Origin: CAZCZU01 sp964503475
GTDB lineage: Bacteria > Pseudomonadota > Zetaproteobacteria > Mariprofundales > Mariprofundaceae
Length of the DNA stretch: 40,835 bases
Assembly: GCA_964503475.1 (NCBI GenBank)
Contig: CAZCZU010000027.1
Location: 1 to 40,835, forward strand
Direction: 5' to 3'
In this document: one piece after another, positions 37,258-40,835 of the stretch
How positions within the stretch are numbered: the first letter of the stretch is position 1
How the letters are laid out: each line of letters starts with the position of its first letter
Notes under the pieces: generated by a model
What the model saw: the letters and a program-made list of their open reading frames with translations, nothing else
Database searches by the model: none
Told to the model about the DNA's origin: nothing
Position numbers and translations under genes: made by a program

Positions 37258-38679
37258 ATGGAGATGACGCAGAACGACAACCTGTATCTGGATAAGGCAT
37301 TCGACCCAAGCTTGTTTCCGAAGCAGGGCTGGATCGAGCAGGACACCGCCATCCTCGTTGCCCACGGCATCGGCCGACAGCGACCTCTGGAAACCATCGA
37401 TATGTTCACCCGTCCGTTGTTACAGGCCCTATTCGAATACGGCGAACATGACGAAAAAGATTTCACCGTCACCCATCTACTCAAACGCAAGCCATCCGAC
37501 AGTGGCGGTGTCTGGTTCGACAACATCATCCGCATCCGGAAAGCGGGCAGCGACCACCACCTCGACATCTACGAATACTACTGGGCCAATCAGGTTGGCG
37601 AGCGGGTCTCGTTCGACGATATCAAAAAGTGGGCACGCCGCACCGCCAGGGAAGCGGCCAAATTCTACGCGCAGCAGCGTGAATTCGGTGAAAAGTTCGG
37701 CGATTCCAGCCCCTTCTTCTCGAAAGGTAAATTCAACATGCAGGCCTATTACACCTTCCTGGTCGTTGCCGGTGTTCTGGTTCCCCGCATCGATGCCATT
37801 CTGGATACCCTCGGCCGCTGGTGCGGCAAAATCCCCTATGTCGGCAGCATCATCGAACGCGGCATTGGCGGCCTGCGCGATATGGTTCTGGGTGCTTTCG
37901 AGGACTATGTCGCCGATGTCGTGGCCTACAACACCGATGACCCGAACTCCAGGCACTACGTCATCCGCAGGAATATCCTCAACGGCGCCGTGCGGGCGAT
38001 GCGCTACCTGATCGAGTTGCAGAATGAGAATGATTCACGTGCCTACGGCGGTATCCTGATCGCCGCCCACTCGCTCGGCACCGAGATCACTTTCGATGCG
38101 CTGAACCGCATCAACCACCTTGCCACCCAGGGCGAACTGCACGGTGTCGACACAAAGGGCAGGCTGACCCTGAAAGGCGATGCCAGAGGGGCCGCAATGG
38201 ATAAGCTGCTGCTCGGCTTTGTCACCTTCGGCTGCCCGCTGGATAAGATTGCCTTCTTCTTCCGCGACCACAGCGGCGAGAATGCCTACCTGCGTGCCCA
38301 GATGCTGCGTCACTTTCACTCCTTCAAGCAGCGCGACTGGAAACCGGCCGATGAAAAGGATCGTGTCGAACTTCAAAGCGAGATTCCCCGCCTGTTCGAC
38401 GATGTACCCTGGCGAAACTACTACGACCGGCACGACCCGGTCAGCGGCCGCCTCGACTACTACGCCACGCTCACCAATCTCGATTGCGATTTCATCAAGG
38501 GAGAATCCCCCACCGGCCACAACGCATGGAATGTTCTCGCCATGCTGCGCAACTTCACCCACAGCCGTTACTGGGATCATCTGCCGATGTACGGCGATTT
38601 CCTGTCGCAAATGGTGCTCAAGGACCCGGCTGCGAAAAAGGCAGCTCCGGCAAGAAAACCCGCCAGCAAAAAAGAGTAA
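37258..38679 (+). CDS. putative alpha/beta hydrolase (lipase-like)
   Basis: A 473-residue protein starting at ATG 37258 after AGGAGAG. The pattern is that of a serine hydrolase: ILVAHGIGRQ near the N-terminus (His36, oxyanion-loop region) and the nucleophile elbow ILIAAHSLGTEI with Ser272, where Ala replaces the usual first Gly of GxSxG. DRHDPVSG could give the acid and GHNAW the base. A hydrophobic stretch around 165-180 may touch the membrane. The last 15 residues are Lys/Ala-rich (AAKKAAPARKPASKKE). There is no signal peptide, so it is probably cytosolic or peripheral. Substrate and pathway are unknown. It converges with the next gene, with only 4 bp between stops. Confidence 0.7.
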   Translation: MEMTQNDNLYLDKAFDPSLFPKQGWIEQDTAILVAHGIGRQRPLETIDMFTRPLLQALFEYGEHDEKDFTVTHLLKRKPSDSGGVWFDNIIRIRKAGSDHHLDIYEYYWANQVGERVSFDDIKKWARRTAREAAKFYAQQREFGEKFGDSSPFFSKGKFNMQAYYTFLVVAGVLVPRIDAILDTLGRWCGKIPYVGSIIERGIGGLRDMVLGAFEDYVADVVAYNTDDPNSRHYVIRRNILNGAVRAMRYLIELQNENDSRAYGGILIAAHSLGTEITFDALNRINHLATQGELHGVDTKGRLTLKGDARGAAMDKLLLGFVTFGCPLDKIAFFFRDHSGENAYLRAQMLRHFHSFKQRDWKPADEKDRVELQSEIPRLFDDVPWRNYYDRHDPVSGRLDYYATLTNLDCDFIKGESPTGHNAWNVLAMLRNFTHSRYWDHLPMYGDFLSQMVLKDPAAKKAAPARKPASKKE

Positions 38680-38683
38680 CGAG

Positions 38684-38899
38684 CTAGCGCGACCCGTGGA
38701 TAGCGCTGTCGTCATGCACATCGTGTGCGTGCGTCTCCTGATCCACCAGATGACTCTCTTCGGGACGGGGTTCGTAGACCACGATCGGAAATGAACGGCC
38801 GCAGTTGGGGCAACGCACCTTCTTCCTGCCCATGGCCGCCATGTGCTTGTCGGTGGCCTTATAACGCTTCTGACAATGAATGCATTCGATGTATCGCAC
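38684..38899 (-). CDS. small zinc-ribbon protein
   Basis: A ~71-residue protein with two CxxC pairs, IECIHCQKRYKA and VRCPNCGRSFPIVV, 25 residues apart, in the manner of MJ0042-type or FmdB-like zinc ribbons. The acidic tail is rich in His and Asp (HAHDVHDDSAIHGSR). The start is probably GTG 38899 behind GGGGGCGAG; a TTG at 38929 would add ten residues. The function is unknown. It converges on the hydrolase gene. Confidence 0.65.
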   Translation of the reverse strand: MRYIECIHCQKRYKATDKHMAAMGRKKVRCPNCGRSFPIVVYEPRPEESHLVDQETHAHDVHDDSAIHGSR

Positions 38900-39080
38900 C
38901 TCGCCCCCTGTTCGACTTCGCTTGTTCAAGGATAGTACATTCAGGCTTGGTCGGAAATTTCCGCTATCGGATATGCAGCTCTTATTTCACCATGCTTGGC
39001 TGCAGGCATGAATCGCCTAGGCTTAAGCCCATGCGCCCCAAACCGCCACCCGACTACCTTGCCGGTTACCCCGTCGAACC

Positions 39081-39349
39081 AGGGCCTGTTAACACTAATT
39101 TCGATGGCGCCGATACGGCCATTTTTTCGGCCCTGCAAGGCATTGCGAGCGTGGCGTGCTCATTGCACACAAGCGAGCGATAACGCGGCAGGACGGAAAA
39201 ATGGCCTATCCCTGAAGGGCTGCGCCCCAAACCGGGCCACTCGGCGTTACTCAGGATTCATTTGGAGGCACCAAATTTCATCCCTCGCGCCTTGATTGCC
39301 CCGGTTTGGGGCAACAGCGGCAACACCGAAATTAGTGTTAACAGGCCCT
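39081..39349. mobile_element. 269-bp palindromic element, copy 2 (core orientation B)
   Basis: Perfect 23-bp terminal inverted repeats lie at 39081-39103 and 39327-39349. Inner 14-bp inverted repeats at 39225-39238 (CCCCAAACCGGGCC) and 39298-39311 (one mismatch) flank a 59-bp core. A long left-lobe hairpin pairs 39117-39136 with 39188-39206. The copy lies in the same outer orientation as 16405-16673 and is very similar outside the core. It encodes no protein and interrupts the metallopeptidase gene. Confidence 0.88.
39239..39297 (-). repeat. 59-bp invertible core, orientation B
   Basis: Exact reverse complement of 16563-16621 at all 59 positions, while both flanks match in direct orientation. 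Confidence 0.9.
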
Positions 39350-39368
39350 AAGAGAACAGATCCACCAG

Positions 39369-39824
39369 ATGATCGAGCAGGATCAGCTGGACGGCATGCT
39401 GCTGAAGAAATATCCACACCGGCACGCGGTACGCACCGACAGGGCGCTTTATGCGTATGTCACGGAGCTCAAGGGCGCCTACCTGCGCAATGCCGGCCAG
39501 CTGAGAAAGGTGGCCTTCGACAGCCGGCTGCATATCACCCGCAATGCCCTGGGGATTCATACCAGCAAATCACGGGTCCAGGGAGCGAAGCTGAAGGCGG
39601 TGCGCGAAATTCATGTGGCGACCATGTTCAGGGACATGCCGCCCGAGTTCCTGCGCATGATCGTGGTGCACGAACTGGCCCACATGAAAGAGCCGAACCA
39701 CGACAAGGCCTTCTACAAGCTCTGCTGCAATATGGAGCCGAACTACCACCAGCTGGAGTTCGATCTGCGGGCCTACCTCACCTACCTGGAGGCGACCGGC
39801 AAACCGCTCTGGACTCCCGGTTGA
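39369..39824 (+). CDS. M48/YgjP-type zinc metallopeptidase, 5'-truncated
   Basis: The remaining open frame, 151 residues from ATG 39369. It contains the zinc motif HELAH (His101, Glu102, His105) followed by MKEPNHDKAFYKLC, which places the third ligand in NHDKAF as in SprT/YgjP-type gluzincin-like proteins. The segment LLKKYPHRHAVRTDRALYAYV precedes a beta region typical of the family. The first ~23 residues of the ancestral protein are cut off by the repeat element, but they lie outside the catalytic core, so a working product is possible. AAGAGAA 14 nt upstream is only a weak ribosome site. Substrates of this family are mostly unknown. Confidence 0.75.
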   Translation: MIEQDQLDGMLLKKYPHRHAVRTDRALYAYVTELKGAYLRNAGQLRKVAFDSRLHITRNALGIHTSKSRVQGAKLKAVREIHVATMFRDMPPEFLRMIVVHELAHMKEPNHDKAFYKLCCNMEPNYHQLEFDLRAYLTYLEATGKPLWTPG

Positions 39825-39865
39825 AGCGGCCAGCGCCCCCTTTTCGCCATTGATCCGATACCGTG

Positions 39866-39890
39866 TGGCAATATTTGACAGTTATTGCCA
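39866..39890. promoter_or_regulatory. parDE operator/promoter
   Basis: Perfect 8-bp inverted repeats TGGCAATA (39866-39873) and TATTGCCA (39883-39890) have a consensus -35 box TTGACA (39875-39880) in their 9-bp spacer. TACCAT at 39899-39904, 18 bp on, can serve as -10. This layout suits autorepression by the ribbon-helix-helix antitoxin. Confidence 0.65.
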
Positions 39891-39936
39891 TAGCACTCTA
39901 CCATCGTTCAATCATGAACATTCAAGGAGGCTCGAT

Positions 39937-40161
39937 ATGGCCAGCAGCCTGAATATCTCGCTTACTGACGAGATGCGTAATTACGTCAACAGCCGCGCCA
40001 GCGACAACGACCTCTATGCCACCCCGAGCGAATACATCCGCGACCTGATCCGCCAGGATATGGAGCGGCGCGAAATTCTCGGCCATGTCATGCAGGGGCT
40101 GGGCGATATCGAATCGGGCAGGCTCTCCGGCCGCTCCATCCTTGAGATCGGCACCGACTAA
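39937..40161 (+). CDS. parD: ParD-type antitoxin
   Basis: A 74-residue ribbon-helix-helix protein. ATG 39937 lies 6 nt after AAGGAGG. The DNA-binding strand is SLNISLTDEMRNYV, followed by the helix pair with TPSEYIRDLIRQDMERRE, highly typical of ParD/CopG. The C-terminal ~25 residues (LGDIESGRLSGRSILEIGTD) would wrap the toxin. It neutralises ParE and, with it, should repress the operon through the palindrome upstream. The toxin gene starts 5 nt after its stop. Confidence 0.9.
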   Translation: MASSLNISLTDEMRNYVNSRASDNDLYATPSEYIRDLIRQDMERREILGHVMQGLGDIESGRLSGRSILEIGTD

Positions 40162-40166
40162 GCCTC

Positions 40167-40562
40167 GTGCCGCCTGAGCAGCACTACACACTCACCGAAA
40201 CAGCCGAAAACGATCTTCTGGCGGCCCGCAGGTGGTCCGAAGCACGCTGGGGCAGCGAACTGTCCCGGCAATATTTCCAGGAGCTGCACGAGGCAGCCAA
40301 TTTCTGTGCCCTGAATCAATCAGCGATTGCGGAGAGAGATGACCTGACCGGCGGTTCCGGGCTGCTCGTCCATCCGGTTCGCGAACACTACCTGATCTTC
40401 CTGTCCGCAAGCTCCAGCTACATCATCATTGTCTCCGTGCTGCGTCAGGGCAGGGATATCCCGGAAATCCTCAGGCGCTCCTCATTCATGATTAAACGGG
40501 AAGTCGAGCGCATCAGGCATCTGATCGAGAGTGGAGAGATCACGATTCCCAACCGATCTTAA
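40167..40562 (+). CDS. parE: ParE-type toxin
   Basis: A 131-residue RelE/ParE-superfamily toxin starting at GTG 40167. Family features are the N-terminal YTLTETAENDLLAARRWSEARWG, a helical pair with QYFQELHEAANFCALN, then HPVREHYLIFLSASSSYIIIVSVLRQGRDIPEIL, the closing beta sheet. ParE toxins of this kind poison DNA gyrase. Typical members are ~95-105 residues; this one carries ~25 extra C-terminal residues (SFMIKREVERIRHLIESGEI) predicted as a helix. Close coupling to parD supports a working module, either a stability system or a remnant of a mobile region. Confidence 0.88.
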   Translation: MPPEQHYTLTETAENDLLAARRWSEARWGSELSRQYFQELHEAANFCALNQSAIAERDDLTGGSGLLVHPVREHYLIFLSASSSYIIIVSVLRQGRDIPEILRRSSFMIKREVERIRHLIESGEITIPNRS

Positions 40563-40565
40563 ACA

Positions 40566-40589
40566 CTCCATTTCCACCCGAAAATGGAG
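40566..40589 (+). terminator. possible hairpin after parE
   Basis: CTCCATTT / AAATGGAG, 8-bp arms with an 8-nt loop, beginning 3 bp after the parE stop. There is no T tract, so terminator function is uncertain. Confidence 0.4.
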
Positions 40590-40722
40590 CCTCTAAGCTC
40601 TTATACCCACACTAGTCAGGCCATATATCCTTGTCTTTTAACCACTTAGCTTAGTCCGATCCGATTCCGGTCGAATGCCAAAAGCAGACAATCAGATGTG
40701 ACTACAAAGCCAAGACAAATCC

Positions 40723-40758
40723 ATAGGTATATCCATTTTCCCTGTTATATATACCTAT
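40723..40758. promoter_or_regulatory. inverted repeat upstream of the edge gene
   Basis: ATAGGTATAT (40723-40732) and ATATACCTAT (40749-40758) are perfect 10-bp arms around 16 bp, ending 25 bp before a candidate start codon in AT-rich sequence. It could be an operator. Confidence 0.45.
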
Positions 40759-40783
40759 ACATAAAAGGGATGTTTCCATCACC

Positions 40784-40835
40784 ATGAGAAAAAAGAACTA
40801 TAATTTAAACAAATTACAAAATCTCATCTATAATA
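40784..40835 (+). CDS. start of an AT-rich gene, cut by the window edge
   Basis: ATG 40784 opens a frame that runs off the end: MRKKNYNLNKLQNLIYN. AAAAGGGA lies about 12 nt upstream. Base composition is far more AT-rich than the rest of the window, suggesting acquired DNA. Too short to identify. Confidence 0.4.
   Translation, partial: MRKKNYNLNKLQNLIYN

Larger units (their letters stand above)
39031..39824 (+). pseudogene. YgjP-type metallopeptidase gene split by the 269-bp element
   Basis: The ATG at 39031 reads MRPKPPPDYLAGYPVEP and then runs into the repeat element at 39081. After the element the same protein resumes as REQIHQMIEQDQLDG. Removing 39081-39349 (269 bp) joins the two parts in frame as PVEPREQIHQ, the usual N-terminus of this family. 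With the element present, the upstream frame stops inside it at 39181-39183. The gene is therefore broken near its 5' end, although most of the protein can still be made from an internal start (see 39369-39824). Confidence 0.8.

Noticed and set aside
39296..39853. 185-codon frame overlapping the metallopeptidase
   Set aside because: It runs in another frame through the repeat end and the peptidase gene; the peptidase frame has the HELAH motif and family pattern.

Overview
The window reads as chromosomal DNA of a GC-rich (by eye roughly 55-60%) Gram-negative member of the Pseudomonadota. Evidence includes a class II glutamate synthase pair (gltBD), the cmoA-cmoB tRNA-modification pair, a rimK cluster, an exported c-type cytochrome and a split ATP synthase locus. 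This content is compatible with a marine or iron-oxidising lineage such as the Zetaproteobacteria, but no marker here proves it. Almost all of the window is densely coding. It contains one 100-N assembly gap (690-789), and no rRNA, tRNA or CRISPR array was seen.

Layout. 1-414: tail of an IS4-type transposase. 487-8201 (minus): a two-gene unit, a small exported STN-like protein followed by a ~2290-residue exported protein made of two diverged copies of one architecture (N-terminal beta domain, TolB-like propeller, calcium-loop segment, HYR repeats). 8202-8662: a divergent promoter region with a perfect CRP-type palindrome. 8663-16406 (plus): membrane PAS hybrid histidine kinase, CorA/ZntB transporter, Bax-like glucosaminidase, MscS channel, then RimB-like protease / RimK / aspartoacylase-like hydrolase. 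16405-16673: a 269-bp palindromic repeat element (copy 1). 16766-17709: MarR regulator and cytochrome c'-like protein. 17976-24048: gltB-gltD, with a terminator on each side. 24192-24979: a DUF4124-glutaredoxin gene broken by an in-frame TGA, and a small CxxC-repeat protein. 25049-26420 (minus): two tandem thermostable-hemolysin paralogues. 26782-29779: two membrane proteins with helical-repeat tails, one a rhomboid. 29810-32296 (minus): PAS-PAS-GGDEF-EAL-REC protein. 32501-34922: conserved membrane protein, cmoA, cmoB. 35052-35264 (minus): FmdB zinc ribbon. 35365-37151: F0 half of an ATP synthase. 37258-38899: an alpha/beta hydrolase facing a small zinc-ribbon protein. 39031-39824: YgjP-type metallopeptidase gene split by copy 2 of the 269-bp element. 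39866-40562: parDE toxin-antitoxin module with a palindromic operator. 40563-40835: AT-rich edge with the start of another gene.

The strongest unexplained signal is the pair of 269-bp elements. They have the same length and the same outer orientation, but their central 59 bp is exactly reverse-complemented between the two copies, framed by 14-bp inverted repeats. Copy 2 sits inside a gene whose reading frame is restored if exactly 269 bp are removed. The second is the TGA directly before the CxxC of the glutaredoxin domain, after which the domain continues intact in frame.

Several genes touch glutamate (gltBD, RimK, the aspartoacylase-like hydrolase), and two large PAS sensors lie in the window, one with c-di-GMP domains. 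The links between these are inference only.
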